Assembly: GCF_014836675.1 (NCBI RefSeq)
Contig: NZ_JACSQK010000003.1
Location: 244,763-308,762, forward strand
Reading direction: 5' to 3'
Length of the DNA: 64,000 bases
Source: Comamonas avium
GTDB taxonomy: Bacteria > Pseudomonadota > Gammaproteobacteria > Burkholderiales > Burkholderiaceae_C
Below are positions 1-9,612 of the stretch, in pieces; the stretch's first letter is position 1, and the number at the start of each line of letters is the position of its first letter. The position numbers and the translations under genes were made by a program. The notes beneath the pieces are model-generated. The model was not told where the DNA came from. It searched no databases and worked only from the letters and a program-made list of their open reading frames with translations.

Positions 1-112
1 CTGCCGGCTGGCTTTTGTGCAGGCGCAGCGCTGCCCGGGTCACATGCTTTTCAGTCAGCAGCGCATGAAGTGCCAGCAAGAGATTGAGGTCAATACGGCG
101 CAGTTCATCCAT
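1..112 (-). CDS. LysR-family transcriptional regulator, N-terminal fragment (runs off the window)
   Basis: Only the first 37 codons lie in the window, on the minus strand from an ATG at 112. The peptide begins MDELRRIDLNLLLALHALL and continues with 'TEKHVTRAALRLHKSQPA'. This is the classic first helix and start of the winged helix-turn-helix of LysR regulators, with the 'DLNLLLALHAL' signature. It faces away from the DMT permease gene at 211, so the 98-bp gap probably holds divergent promoters and the regulator may control that permease; this is inference. Target and effector cannot be told, because the effector-binding domain is outside the window. Confidence 0.8.
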   Translation of the reverse strand, partial: MDELRRIDLNLLLALHALLTEKHVTRAALRLHKSQPA

Positions 113-210
113 GCGGCGAATAGTACATGTGCACAGAAGCGATTTTCATAAATCACTCAGATGCAAGACCATGCAGCTCTTGGTTTTTGACGCTTGATGG
201 AGTCGCAGGT

Positions 211-732
211 ATGGACAACAAAATGGTATGGATGACGGTGGCCTCATTGGGCATAGCGCTGCTGGCAGGTGCGCTGCTGCCCTTTCAGGCAGCTGCGAAT
301 GTCGGCGTGGGCCGGGCACTGGGGCACGCTTTCTGGGGTGCAGCCACATCGCTCATCGTCAGTCTTGCTGTCATGGTTCCCATGCTGATACTGGCCAAAG
401 CACCTGTGCCGAATTTTGCACATGCGCTGCACGGCCCATGGTGGCTGTGGATTGGTGGCGTGCTTGGTGCTTTCTACATCATCAGCGCCACAATGTTGAC
501 CCCCAGGCTGGGTGCTGGTGGTTTTCTGGTTGCGGTGGTCGCAGGTCAGATGGTGATGGCCGTGCTGGTGGATCACTTTGGCCTGATGGGTCTTGAGCCC
601 AAGCCAGTCAATCTCATGCGCGTGCTGGGCGTACTCCTGATCCTGGGTGGCGTTTTCCTGATTCAAGGTGGTGGTGTCAAAAAGCCTGCTAGCTCGTCAG
701 CCCCCGATGCCTGCAGTACAGCTCTGCCTTAA
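211..732 (+). CDS. DMT-superfamily permease, YdcZ/DUF606 type
   Basis: A 173-residue hydrophobic protein with about five predicted membrane spans, near residues 5-23, 39-60, 75-95, 105-122 and 137-157. Length and the glycine/alanine-rich half-transporter architecture fit the DUF606 (YdcZ) branch of the drug/metabolite transporter superfamily, whose substrates are mostly unknown. The ATG at 211 is preferred because GGAG lies eight bases upstream. An in-frame ATG at 127 would add 28 polar residues with no ribosome-binding site. It is transcribed divergently from a LysR gene, a common regulator/exporter arrangement. The membrane-protein call is sure; a substrate cannot be given. Confidence 0.8.
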   Translation: MDNKMVWMTVASLGIALLAGALLPFQAAANVGVGRALGHAFWGAATSLIVSLAVMVPMLILAKAPVPNFAHALHGPWWLWIGGVLGAFYIISATMLTPRLGAGGFLVAVVAGQMVMAVLVDHFGLMGLEPKPVNLMRVLGVLLILGGVFLIQGGGVKKPASSSAPDACSTALP

Positions 733-797
733 CCACACGGGCCCGCATTGAAAAATGACAGAAAGATAACGAGAGTCGATGCAAGTCCAATGGGTAA

Positions 798-812
798 TGA
801 GAATGCGCATTA
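798..812 (+). promoter_or_regulatory. Fur-box-like site upstream of the iron importer
   Basis: The 15 bases TGAGAATGCGCATTA match the 7-1-7 Fur consensus (TGATAAT-N-ATTATCA) at 10 of 14 positions. A -10-like TATAAA follows at 822-827, so the site would overlap the -35 region of the fbpA promoter. Repression by iron-loaded Fur is expected for ferric importers. The site itself is a sequence match, not shown to bind. Confidence 0.55.
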
Positions 813-894
813 ATCGCACTCTATAAAATCGCGGCCAGCCACCGCCATGCCTCTCCAAATGGTGCGTGTTCAGTGATTTTTTCAGGATGCTGCC

Positions 895-1932
895 ATGAAA
901 TTTGCTTCTCCCTCTCTTGCACTTGTGGCCATATGTGCTGCGACCGTCTCGCTGGCAAACACCGCCATGGCTGCAGGTGAAGTGAACCTGTACACAACGC
1001 GTGAACCTGCATTGATTCAGCCTTTGATTGACGCTTTCACCAAGCAGCAAGATGGCGCGATCAAGGTCAATACGGTGTTTGTCAAAGATGGCTTGCTCGA
1101 GCGCGTGAAGGCAGAAGGAGCGCGCTCTCCTGCAGATGTCCTGATGACGGTAGACATTGGTAACCTGGTAGACCTTGTCGATGGTGGTGTGACGCAGCCC
1201 ATCAAGTCTGCAACACTTGAATCCGTATTGCCAGCCAATCTGCGTGATGCTCAGAATCACTGGTTTGCGCTGTCTTTGCGTGACCGCGTGCTGTATGCAG
1301 ACAAAAATTTGCCCATCACACAGTTCACCTATGAAGAGCTGGCAGACCCCAAGTGGAAGGGCAAAGTCTGCATCCGTGCGGGGCAGCATCCGTACAACAC
1401 GGCGCTCATCGCCGCAAAGATTGCGAACGATGGTGCCGCAGAGGCTGAACAATGGCTGCGTGGTGTCAAGGCCAATCTGGCACGCAAGGCCGCTGGTGGC
1501 GATCGCGATGTAGCGCGTGACATCTTGGGCGGCATTTGCGATATCGGAATTGCCAACTCCTACTATGTTGGCCAGATGAAGAACGCAGCTGCAGGCACTG
1601 ACAACCGGAAATGGGGCGATGGCATTCAGGCCATCCGTCCCACCTTTGCCAAAACCGGTGGCACGCACGTCAATATCTCTGGTGCAGCGGTAGCCAAACA
1701 TGCTCCCAATAAGAGCAATGCAGTCACGCTGCTGGAGTACCTGGTATCTGAGCCTGCCCAGGCTTTGTATGCCCGCGCCAATTATGAATATCCCATCCGC
1801 GCCAACGTGCAGCAAGATGCCGTGATGTCGGCCATGGGGCCATTGAAAATAGATACGCTGTCCGTTGTAGAGATTGCCAAATATCGCAAACAAGCCAGCC
1901 AGCTGGTCGACAAGGTCGGCTTCGACAACTAA
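895..1932 (+). CDS. fbpA: Ferric iron ABC transporter, periplasmic substrate-binding protein
   Basis: A 345-residue periplasmic protein that should capture ferric iron and deliver it to the membrane permease encoded next. A signal peptide ends near Ala26 ('NTAMA'). The mature protein opens with 'GEVNLYTTREPALIQPLIDA', typical of the FutA/FbpA/IdiA family. The iron-ligand tyrosine pair is visible as Tyr223-Tyr224 in 'ANSYYVGQM'. It leads an fbpABC operon: permease at 2064, ATPase at 3708. A Fur-box-like site at 798-812 sits just ahead of it, and an AGGA ribosome-binding site precedes the ATG. Full length for the family; nothing is odd. Confidence in iron specificity is good from the tyrosines and operator, lower for the exact chelate state. 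Confidence 0.92.
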   Translation: MKFASPSLALVAICAATVSLANTAMAAGEVNLYTTREPALIQPLIDAFTKQQDGAIKVNTVFVKDGLLERVKAEGARSPADVLMTVDIGNLVDLVDGGVTQPIKSATLESVLPANLRDAQNHWFALSLRDRVLYADKNLPITQFTYEELADPKWKGKVCIRAGQHPYNTALIAAKIANDGAAEAEQWLRGVKANLARKAAGGDRDVARDILGGICDIGIANSYYVGQMKNAAAGTDNRKWGDGIQAIRPTFAKTGGTHVNISGAAVAKHAPNKSNAVTLLEYLVSEPAQALYARANYEYPIRANVQQDAVMSAMGPLKIDTLSVVEIAKYRKQASQLVDKVGFDN

Positions 1933-2063
1933 CAGCTGCAATCATGCGGCACGGGGTTTTTCAAGCGTTGCCTGAGCTCGCTCAGGGCTGAAATGCGTTT
2001 GCCGTTACGGCAGCGCACCCCGTGCACATGCAAGGATCTGAACATGTGGATAAAAGGTAAGCG

Positions 2064-3701
2064 GTGCTGACCGGCGGGCGAGGGCGTGCAGCGCTCTTTG
2101 GCGCGATGGCCGTTGCGTTCCTGGTGGTGTTGCCTGTATTGGTACTCGCCGGCCATGCGTTGATGGCCGACTCATCGCATTGGGCGCATCTGGCAAGCTA
2201 TGTTCTGCCTCAGGCGATGTGGAACACCCTGCTTTTGCTCTTGGGGGTTGGCATCGTCTGTGCAGCCTTGGGTACAGGAAGCGCCTGGCTGGTAACTGCC
2301 TACGATTTTCCTGGGCGCAGCGTGCTCACCTGGGCGTTGCTGCTACCGCTGGCAGTACCCACCTATATCGTCGCTTTTGCCTACCTGGATTTGATGCATC
2401 CGATTGGGCCGGTGCAAACTTTTTTGCGTGCAGTCTTGGGCTACGACAGCCCACGCCAATTTCGTTTGCCTGATCTGCGCTCTTTGCAGGGTGCAATCTT
2501 CATTTTGGGCTTTGTGCTGTACCCGTACGTCTATCTGGCGACCCGCGTGATGTTCATGAGCCAGGCGGCCAGCCTGCTGGAGGCAGCACGTACTCTGGGC
2601 GCCAGTCGCCGCGAGGTATTTCGCGAAGTGGTGATACCGCTGGCACGGCCAGCAATCGTTGTGGGCCTGAGCCTGGCTCTGCTTGAGGCGCTCAACGACA
2701 TCGGTGCCTCTGAATTTTTGGGCGTACAGACGTTGACCGTGTCGGTCTATACGACCTGGACAACGCGCTCTGATCTGGGGGCCGCTGCACAAATTGCGCT
2801 GGCCATGCTGTGCATCATCATTGTGCTCATCATGCTGGAGCGCCATGGGCGCAGGCGACAGCGTTTTGCAAGCACGCAGCGCATGCGTCCCATGCAACCA
2901 CGCAGGCTGCGTGGCCTGGCAGCCTTCGGGGCTCTGGCTTTGGGTGCTGTGCCTGTGTTGCTGGGCTTCGCTATACCCTCGGCTTACCTGGTGGGCGAGA
3001 CTTTCAATCGTCTCAATTTGGTCGGCGGTGTTTCCGAGCAGCTACTGCGCGCACTGACCAATACCTTGTTCTTGGCAACGACTGCCACGCTGCTTGCTGT
3101 TGCCTGCGGGCTGATGCTTGCGTGGGCCAGCCGTTCCATGCGTGAAAGTGCTCGTTTCAACCTGCCCAGAGCTTGCGTGCGTCTGGCCAGCCTGGGCTAT
3201 GCCGTGCCAGGCACTGTGCTGGCCATTGGGTTGCTCACGCCGCTACTGTTTACCGACCGCATGCTGGGGCAGCTTTTTGGCTATCCGGGTTTGCTGCTGA
3301 TGGGCAGTACCGCCGGGCTTGTCATTGCCTACATCATTCGCTTCGTTGCGATTCCCGCAGGAAGCATTGAAGCGGGGCTCACCCGCATTCCCCCTTCACT
3401 GGAACAGGCCTCGCGTCTCCTCGGCGAAAGCTCGGGCGGCACGCTACGCCGTGTACACCTACCGCTGCTCAAGCCAGCGCTTGCAGCCAGTGCGCTACTG
3501 GTGTTTGTCGACACAATGAAAGAGCTGCCTGCAACCTTGTTGCTGCGCCCTCTGAACTTTGACACGTTAGCCACCTGGCTGTATGCCGAAGCGGCCCGTG
3601 GCACCTATGAAGAAGGCGCTGTAGCAGCGCTGGCCATCGTTGTGGCTGGCTTGCTGCCTGTCATACTTCTGGCGCGCACTGATCTGCGAATGGATTCTTG
3701 A
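2064..3701 (+). CDS. fbpB: Ferric iron ABC transporter permease (two-domain FbpB type)
   Basis: A 545-residue inner-membrane permease with two fused binding-protein-dependent transport domains, about residues 50-260 and 330-535, each with the EAA-type cytoplasmic loop ('EAARTLGASRREVFREVV' and 'EQASRLLGESSGGTLRRV'). Such fusion permeases are the norm for FbpB/HitB/SfuB. The start is a GTG at 2064, chosen because AAGG lies about six bases upstream. It follows fbpA by 131 bases and is followed by the ATPase after six bases, so fbpB and fbpC are surely cotranscribed. Confidence 0.92.
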   Translation: MLTGGRGRAALFGAMAVAFLVVLPVLVLAGHALMADSSHWAHLASYVLPQAMWNTLLLLLGVGIVCAALGTGSAWLVTAYDFPGRSVLTWALLLPLAVPTYIVAFAYLDLMHPIGPVQTFLRAVLGYDSPRQFRLPDLRSLQGAIFILGFVLYPYVYLATRVMFMSQAASLLEAARTLGASRREVFREVVIPLARPAIVVGLSLALLEALNDIGASEFLGVQTLTVSVYTTWTTRSDLGAAAQIALAMLCIIIVLIMLERHGRRRQRFASTQRMRPMQPRRLRGLAAFGALALGAVPVLLGFAIPSAYLVGETFNRLNLVGGVSEQLLRALTNTLFLATTATLLAVACGLMLAWASRSMRESARFNLPRACVRLASLGYAVPGTVLAIGLLTPLLFTDRMLGQLFGYPGLLLMGSTAGLVIAYIIRFVAIPAGSIEAGLTRIPPSLEQASRLLGESSGGTLRRVHLPLLKPALAASALLVFVDTMKELPATLLLRPLNFDTLATWLYAEAARGTYEEGAVAALAIVVAGLLPVILLARTDLRMDS

Positions 3702-3707
3702 TTCACC

Positions 3708-4466
3708 ATGTCTGTCCTGCTTGAACTTGATCATGTATGCCTTGCTTACGACACTCCTCGCGGAATGCGTACAGTCACGCCCAGCCTTAATTTGCAGCTG
3801 GAGCGTGGGCATATAGGCTGCCTGCTGGGTGCTTCAGGCTGCGGTAAATCCACGGTGCTGCGCGCCATTGCAGGCTTTGAGCCTGTGCGCCAGGGCCGCA
3901 TCCTGCTTGAGGGAAAGCTTCTGTCTTCACCGCAGCAGCAAGTAGAGCCTGAGCTTCGGCACGTAGGCATGATGTTTCAAGACTACGCTCTTTTCCCGCA
4001 CATGAACGTTGCGCGCAATGTGGGCTTCGGTTTGCGCCGCCAAGACCGCGCCGAGCGTGACAGGCGGGTTGCAGAAATGCTCGAGATGGTTGGCCTTTCA
4101 AAAGCCGGAGACAGCTACCCGCATGAACTCTCCGGTGGGCAGCAGCAACGCGTTGCTCTAGCGCGTGCTCTGGCACCGTCTCCTGAGTTGCTGCTGCTCG
4201 ATGAGCCGTTCTCCAACCTTGATGCCGATACGCGTGAACATCTGGCAGAAGAAGTGCGCGATATCTTGCGCTGCACAGGGCATACGGCCATTTTGGTCAC
4301 GCACAACCAGGCGGAGGCATTTGCCATTGCAGATCGCATAGGCAGCTTGTCTGGCGGAATGCTTCAATACTGGGAGAGCCCCGCAACGCTGCGCGAAAAT
4401 ATGTGCAAACCAGTAGCCCAGGCCTCACATGGGCGCAGACATATTGCGCAAACCTTAAGACTATGA
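3708..4466 (+). CDS. fbpC: Ferric iron ABC transporter ATP-binding protein, short form without a TOBE domain
   Basis: The ATPase that should power the iron importer. Walker A is GASGCGKST (residues 41-49), the signature is 'LSGGQQQRVALARAL', and Walker B 'LLLLDEPF' is followed by the expected H-loop ('LVTHNQAEAFA'). At 252 residues it is about 100 residues shorter than usual FbpC proteins. After 'SLSGGMLQYWESPATL' the sequence loses family character and ends 'RRHIAQTLRL', so the C-terminal TOBE regulatory domain is missing. The ATPase core is complete and should work. Whether the shortening is natural or an old frameshift cannot be settled from one sequence, but no continuation is visible in other frames before the next gene at 4501. 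Confidence 0.88.
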   Translation: MSVLLELDHVCLAYDTPRGMRTVTPSLNLQLERGHIGCLLGASGCGKSTVLRAIAGFEPVRQGRILLEGKLLSSPQQQVEPELRHVGMMFQDYALFPHMNVARNVGFGLRRQDRAERDRRVAEMLEMVGLSKAGDSYPHELSGGQQQRVALARALAPSPELLLLDEPFSNLDADTREHLAEEVRDILRCTGHTAILVTHNQAEAFAIADRIGSLSGGMLQYWESPATLRENMCKPVAQASHGRRHIAQTLRL

Positions 4467-4500
4467 GCTTGAACTCTCCAGCCAGCGAGGCTAGACAGTA

Positions 4501-5181
4501 ATGCGAATTCTCGTCGTAGAAGACGACTGGAAACAAGCCGACCACCTGCGCCGTGGATTGATGGAAGCAGGCGAGCATGCGGTCGATGTCGCCTCTTGTG
4601 GTGATGAGGGGCTGCGCCGCGCAAGGGCCGAGCACTATGACTTGTTCGTGCTTGATGTCATGCTGCCCGGCCTGGATGGATTCGGCCTGCTGACGGAAAT
4701 CCGGGGCTTTTCAACGGCACCGGTTCTGATGCTCACTGCGCGAGACCGGGTGGAAGACCGCGTACATGGGCTGAGCAATGGTGCTGATGACTATTTGGTC
4801 AAGCCGTTTGCGTTTCCCGAATTTCTCGCCCGGGTACAAGCATTGTTGCGCCGCAGCGAGGCACACCGAAAAAACAGTCAAAGTCAGCCACAGCTAGAAG
4901 ACCTCAAGCTTGATCCCCGGCGACGTCGTGCCTGCCGCGCTGGCCGGCAAATTATGCTGACAGCGCAGGAATATGCGTTGCTGGCACTGCTGCTGCACAA
5001 CCAGGGAACGGTTCTTTCACGCAATGAGCTTGCAGAGCAACTATGGGGCGTAAGCTTTGACAGCGATACCAATGTGATCGAAGTTGCGATTCGGCGTCTG
5101 CGCCTGAAGCTCGATCAGCCCGAGGAAGCCAAGCTTTTGCACACGGTACGTGGAATGGGCTATGTGCTCGAACTTCGGTGA
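4501..5181 (+). CDS. OmpR/PhoB-family response regulator
   Basis: A 226-residue DNA-binding response regulator. The N-terminal receiver domain carries the acidic pair in 'VVEDDW', the phospho-acceptor Asp52 in 'FVLDVMLPGLDG' and the Lys of 'DDYLVKPF'. The C-terminal half is a winged-helix output domain ending 'LLHTVRGMGYVL', typical of the QseB/PmrA/TctD group. It begins 34 bases after fbpC on the same strand and is followed 45 bases later by its partner kinase, so it may be expressed with the iron importer. The signal is unknown; iron, cationic agents or tricarboxylates are sensed by relatives. Confidence 0.92.
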   Translation: MRILVVEDDWKQADHLRRGLMEAGEHAVDVASCGDEGLRRARAEHYDLFVLDVMLPGLDGFGLLTEIRGFSTAPVLMLTARDRVEDRVHGLSNGADDYLVKPFAFPEFLARVQALLRRSEAHRKNSQSQPQLEDLKLDPRRRRACRAGRQIMLTAQEYALLALLLHNQGTVLSRNELAEQLWGVSFDSDTNVIEVAIRRLRLKLDQPEEAKLLHTVRGMGYVLELR

Positions 5182-5226
5182 GCGTTTTTTATTGCATGGG
5201 CAGCTCCCGCAGCGGGCTGTGAGCCA

Positions 5227-6600
5227 GTGACTTGGTTGCGCAATTCATTGCATTTGCGCTGGGCAATCGCACAGACAGTGGCGGCGGCCGTGGTCATGGT
5301 TGTTGCGGGAGCCATACTTTTCCAAGTCATCCAGTCTTTTTTGATTGCCAGAGACCATGATTTTTTGCGGCAGCAGGCACTGTGGATAGGGGCTAGCCCA
5401 AGGGACGGCGGCTCAAGCGGTCTGCAAGATCGACTGAACACGCTGCAAAGCATGTATCCCGGCATTCGCGTGAGCCTGCAAACCGTTGCTGGCAGTGATT
5501 CCACTGAAATCGAACACACCCAGACAGCGCCTGTTTTTGCCATCACACAAGAAAGCCAGCCCTTCGATGCCATTGACCTGGAGGTCACAACCCAAGGTCA
5601 TGCGGTTTTACAAGTGCGGCTCATGGCTTCTGCACTACCGAGGCAAGAAGCGCTGCATTCACTGGCCCGCATCCTGATACTGGCTGTGTGCATGGGCATA
5701 TTGCTTTCTGCAGTTTTGTCCATTGTGAGTATGGGCTGGAGCAACCGGCGACTCAGACACCTGTCACAGCAGGCCCATGCGGCTGGTCAAAGCGGTCACA
5801 TCTCACTGGCAGGCGTAGATGCCGAACTGCTTGAACTGGTCGAAGCGTTTAACAGCGTGCTCACGCAGCGCGAAGCAGCCTATCGGCAGTCTGAATCGTT
5901 CAGTGCTGATGTTGCCCACGAGCTGCGCTCCCCGCTTGCCACCATGATTGGTGGCGCACAGCTGGCACTGAGCAGGCCGCGCTCCAGCGAAGAGCTCAGA
6001 GACGCTCTGGCCTCTAACCTGGAAGAGTGCGAGCGCCTTAAAAAACTCATCAACGACATGCTGTTTCTTGCGCGAGCAGACCGAGGCGAGCGTGCTCAAA
6101 GTCTGGAGCGAGCAGATCTGAGCATCTTGGCCGATGACATGATCAGCTACTGCGGCGCACTGCTCGATGATGCCGGGCTGCAGGCTGTGCGCATCGGCTG
6201 CGCATCTGCCGTGTGCAATGAAGCGCTCATCAAACGCGCCATGGCCAACTTGCTGTCTAACGCAATCCGGCATGCTCAGGGTGAGCACAACGTTGAATTA
6301 CACCTTGAGGCATTGCCTGGAAAAGTGAGGTTCTGGGTATTCAATGCAGGCCCCGCAATTGCCGACGATGTAGCGAGCCGAATGTTTGACCGATTTTTTC
6401 GCGCCAATGCCTCGCGTTCAGACCATACGGTCCACCATGGGCTGGGGCTTTCGATTGTTCACGCCATAGCGCGCATGCACGGCGGAACCGTATTTGTGCA
6501 CATCCAGGATACGGGCAACGCAATCGGCATAGAGATTCCGAGTGCGCTTGCTTCGCGGCAAGTGCGTGTTCGAGAAGCCGTACACGAAGCTTTGCGCTGA
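5227..6600 (+). CDS. Sensor histidine kinase, partner of the 4501 regulator
   Basis: A 457-residue membrane histidine kinase. One membrane span lies near residues 15-38 and another near 148-170, enclosing a periplasmic sensor region of about 110 residues with no domain I can name. The phospho-acceptor is His231 in 'SADVAHELRSPLATM', followed by an N-box 'ANLLSNAIRHA' and the G-box 'HGLGLSIVHAIARMHGG'. The start is a GTG at 5227; the next residues 'TWLRNSLHLRW' are a usual pre-membrane segment. Its position right after the response regulator makes them a two-component pair, probably QseC/TctE-like. Confidence 0.9.
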   Translation: MTWLRNSLHLRWAIAQTVAAAVVMVVAGAILFQVIQSFLIARDHDFLRQQALWIGASPRDGGSSGLQDRLNTLQSMYPGIRVSLQTVAGSDSTEIEHTQTAPVFAITQESQPFDAIDLEVTTQGHAVLQVRLMASALPRQEALHSLARILILAVCMGILLSAVLSIVSMGWSNRRLRHLSQQAHAAGQSGHISLAGVDAELLELVEAFNSVLTQREAAYRQSESFSADVAHELRSPLATMIGGAQLALSRPRSSEELRDALASNLEECERLKKLINDMLFLARADRGERAQSLERADLSILADDMISYCGALLDDAGLQAVRIGCASAVCNEALIKRAMANLLSNAIRHAQGEHNVELHLEALPGKVRFWVFNAGPAIADDVASRMFDRFFRANASRSDHTVHHGLGLSIVHAIARMHGGTVFVHIQDTGNAIGIEIPSALASRQVRVREAVHEALR

Positions 6601-7374
6601 TCGTGCGCTGGCCTGAGCTTGCTGCATCAATCCGTCTGTGCAAGCTCGCAGCCTGTTGCGCCCCCCGGTTTATGCACCAACGCCCCTGACAGGGGAAATT
6701 TTCCTTTGATTGATGAAAATATCTAAATTCAATAAATATTAATATGGGTCTGTTTTTTTAAATTATCTGAGTCAACTTTATCTATTTTTAGTGCTGATGA
6801 AAAATAAGATAATCAGTAATTGATATTTGGCTATTTTTCTAGTCAAAATCTGTCAATGATTGTGTTTTTCAATGTGAATGTATTTTGTTTTTAAATTTAT
6901 TCGAAGTAAAAAAATTTCAAAGCACAAAATATTGATGTGCAAAACAAGAAGTTTCTTGCCTGCTAACAAGATATTTATTGTTTATTTTCTTTCTGCCGTT
7001 TGTAAAATATTTCCCTCGCTGAAGCCTGTGAGTCAATGGCATATTTTCGCTGGTGCATCAATGCATTGCAGCACCGGATGCCCCACTGGTACTGGCTGCT
7101 TTATGCCTCAAGCATCACTTTGCTGTTGATGGGCAGGGCATGCAACCTGCATATCCAATCGATTGATTGAATTGGGCTGTCCCTTTCAATATCAGTAGTT
7201 GCAAAGCCGTGGCTGGATTTATGTAGCCTGGCTCAGGCTTAATTTTTGCAAATCACCATCTGAAGCTTATTTTTTATCTCTCGCAAATGTCTTGCCTAAT
7301 GAAAAGAGCATGCGCGATAGATTGATGTTTATATGGTTTTATAAATATCGTTTCATGGTCTGAAAGGATTTTTT
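6601..7374. other. AT-rich intergenic tract
   Basis: A 774-bp stretch far richer in A and T than its surroundings, especially 6715-7010. The only open frame (6878-7129, 83 codons) has no ribosome-binding site and no recognisable content, so I do not call a gene. The last 60 bases contain TATA-like words and the AAAGGA ribosome-binding site of the autotransporter. The composition suggests acquired or H-NS/MvaT-type silenced DNA controlling the downstream surface protein; that is inference. Confidence 0.5.
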
Positions 7375-9569
7375 ATGAAAAAACTAAACTTGACCAATCT
7401 GCTTTTACCGCTGCTGGCAGTAACCGCTCATGCACAGGTACATGCCCAGGGGTGGAATGTCATGCAAGATTTGGGTGACCTCACATCTAGCGGCATGGGG
7501 AGTAATGCCAATGCCGTGAGTGCCGATGGCAGCGCCATAGTAGGGCACGTTAGCTACTCCGCCTATGGTATGCACGCTTTTCGCTGGACCAGTGATGGCG
7601 GCATGCAAGACCTGGGTGATTTCACAGCCAATGGTACGGGCTTGAGTGCGGCCAGTGCGGTCAGTGCCAATGGCAGTGTGGTGGTGGGAAACGCTGATTA
7701 CGGCTTCGCTACAAAGACGCATGCTTTTCGCTGGACCAGTGATGGCGGCATGCAAGACCTGGGCGATTTAACAGCCAGCGGCAGGGGTAGGAGTTTTGCC
7801 TATGCGGTCAGCGCCGATGGCCGCGTTGTGGTGGGGCAGGCTGACTACGGCCCTGGCTGGGTGTATCACGCTTTTCGCTGGACCAGTGAGGGGGGCATGC
7901 AGGACCTGGGTGACTTGACGACCACTGGCTCGGAGTGGAGTGCGGCCACTGCGGTCAGTGCTGATGGAAGCGTTGTGGTGGGACAGGCGGCATACGGTTC
8001 CGGTGCAGATGCGCATGCCTTTCGCTGGACCAGCGCTGTGGCATGCAGGACCTGGGTGATTTAACAGCCAGCGGAACGGGGGGCAGTAATGCCAGTGCGG
8101 TCAGTGCCGATGGCAGTGTGGTGGTGGGGCAAGCGGAATACGGCTCTGGCGCAAATTATCACGCGTTTCGCTGGAGCAGTGACGGCGGCATGCAGGACCT
8201 GGGTGACTTCACGGCCAACGGTACGGGCTGGAGTATGGCCAATGCGGTTAGTGCCGATGGCCGCGTTGTGGTGGGGTGGGCTGACTATGGCTCAGGAGTA
8301 AATAGGCACGCTTTTCGCTGGACCATTGAGGGCGGCATACAAGAGCTGGGTGATTTAACAGCCAGTGGCACGGGCTGGAGTGTGGCCAAGGCGGTCAGTG
8401 CCGATGGCAGTGTGGTGGTGGGAGATGCGAGCGATGGCATCGCAGGTCAGCACGCTTTTCGTTGGAGCAGTGATGGCGGCATGCAAGGCTTGGGCGATTT
8501 CACAGCCGATGGCTCGGGCTGGAGTTCGCCCAATGGGGTCAGTGCCGATGGCCGCACTGTGGTGGGTAGTGCGAGCAACGACCAAGGGGTAAATCGTGCC
8601 TTTATCTACCGCACGAGCATGCAAGACTTTAGTAATTTACTGTCTTCGCTGCCAAAGCTTGCGGCAGATAAAGAGCTGGCCGCAGCCCGGCAACAAATGC
8701 GCATGGCTCGGCTGCTGCAAACGCAGTGCGCCACTGGCAAGGCCGGTGTGAGCTGTCTGAAAGTGACGGGCTCTTTTGATGCGGTGGGCGCTGACGCAGG
8801 CATTGGCCACCGTCAGCAGACACAGGGGGTGGTGACGCTGGGCTACGGCTTGAGTGAGCAGTGGACATGGGGTGGCAACCTGCTGCTGGGGCACGCCAGC
8901 TTGCGCCATAGCGCGGTAGACCCTGACAGCACCTATGGCCTTAGCGGCTGGCTGGCCTATAGCCAGTCTGGGCAGGCGGGCAACGGCTGGCAGCTGCAAG
9001 CTTCGGTGGGCTACATCAAGCAAAACAACACCATTACACGGGGACAGGCGCTGAGCAACGTTGAGCTGGTAAGCGGCTCTGCAAACTTAGATGCGCTGGC
9101 TGCCCGCGTGGCGCTGGGCTTTGGCGTGCGCCATGCAAACGGCTGGCTGGTCACGCCAGAAGTGGCTCTGACGCAGCAGCACAGCAAGTTTGCCGCCTAT
9201 GACGAGGCCCATGGCGATTTCCGGGCCTCTTATCAAAAAGCCAGCCTCAAGGCCACGGTGCTGGGGCTGGGTGTGACGGCGCAAAAGGCCGTGGGCAGTA
9301 AGACACAGCTTCGGCTGGCGGCGGGGCTTGAGCAGGACCTGAGCGTTCAGCGCATGAAGTTTGCTGGCACCTCAGATGTGCCAGGGGCCGAGACCTTTAA
9401 TCTGGAAAGTGCTTTGAAGCGCAAAGCGCTGCGCCCATACGTCTCTGCCGGATACGTTTACCACCTGGACGCTGCCAGTGCCGTGGCCGTTGACATTGGC
9501 GCTGAGCGGGATGCGTTTTCCAGCGAGTTCAATATGGGGCTATCGGTGAGCTACAGCAAATTCTTCTGA
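7375..9569 (+). pseudogene. HAF-repeat autotransporter, frameshifted
   Basis: Encodes a secreted autotransporter in two frames: 7375-8064, then a frame open across the break and ending at 9569. A signal peptide ('LLPLLAVTAHAQVHAQ') is followed by eight imperfect repeats of about 48 residues, each starting 'MQDLGDLTASG', with a core 'AVSADGSVVVG' and ending 'HAFRWTSDGG' (HAF repeats). A C-terminal beta-barrel of roughly 270 residues ends in Phe ('SVSYSKFF'), as outer-membrane barrels do. In repeat 4, near 8031-8040, the stretch expected to encode 'TSDGGMQ' is one base short compared with the other copies, shifting the frame. Without the missing base the passenger cannot reach its barrel. Real mutation, phase switching and sequencing error are all possible. 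The 3' end converges on nhaR after 43 bases. Confidence 0.85.
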
Positions 9570-9612
9570 GAAAAGTGGCTTGCTGCATGGGCGTGACAGG
9601 TACACCGGGTGT

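Noticed and set aside
697-1941. A 414-codon minus-strand frame opposite fbpA
   Set aside because: The plus strand encodes a complete iron-binding protein; the antisense product is not protein-like.
3708-4466. Frameshift as the cause of the short FbpC
   Set aside because: No TOBE-like continuation is visible in the other two frames before 4501, so I treat it as a natural short form, with reservation.
6878-7129. An 83-codon frame in the AT-rich tract
   Set aside because: No ribosome-binding site, atypical composition and no recognisable content.
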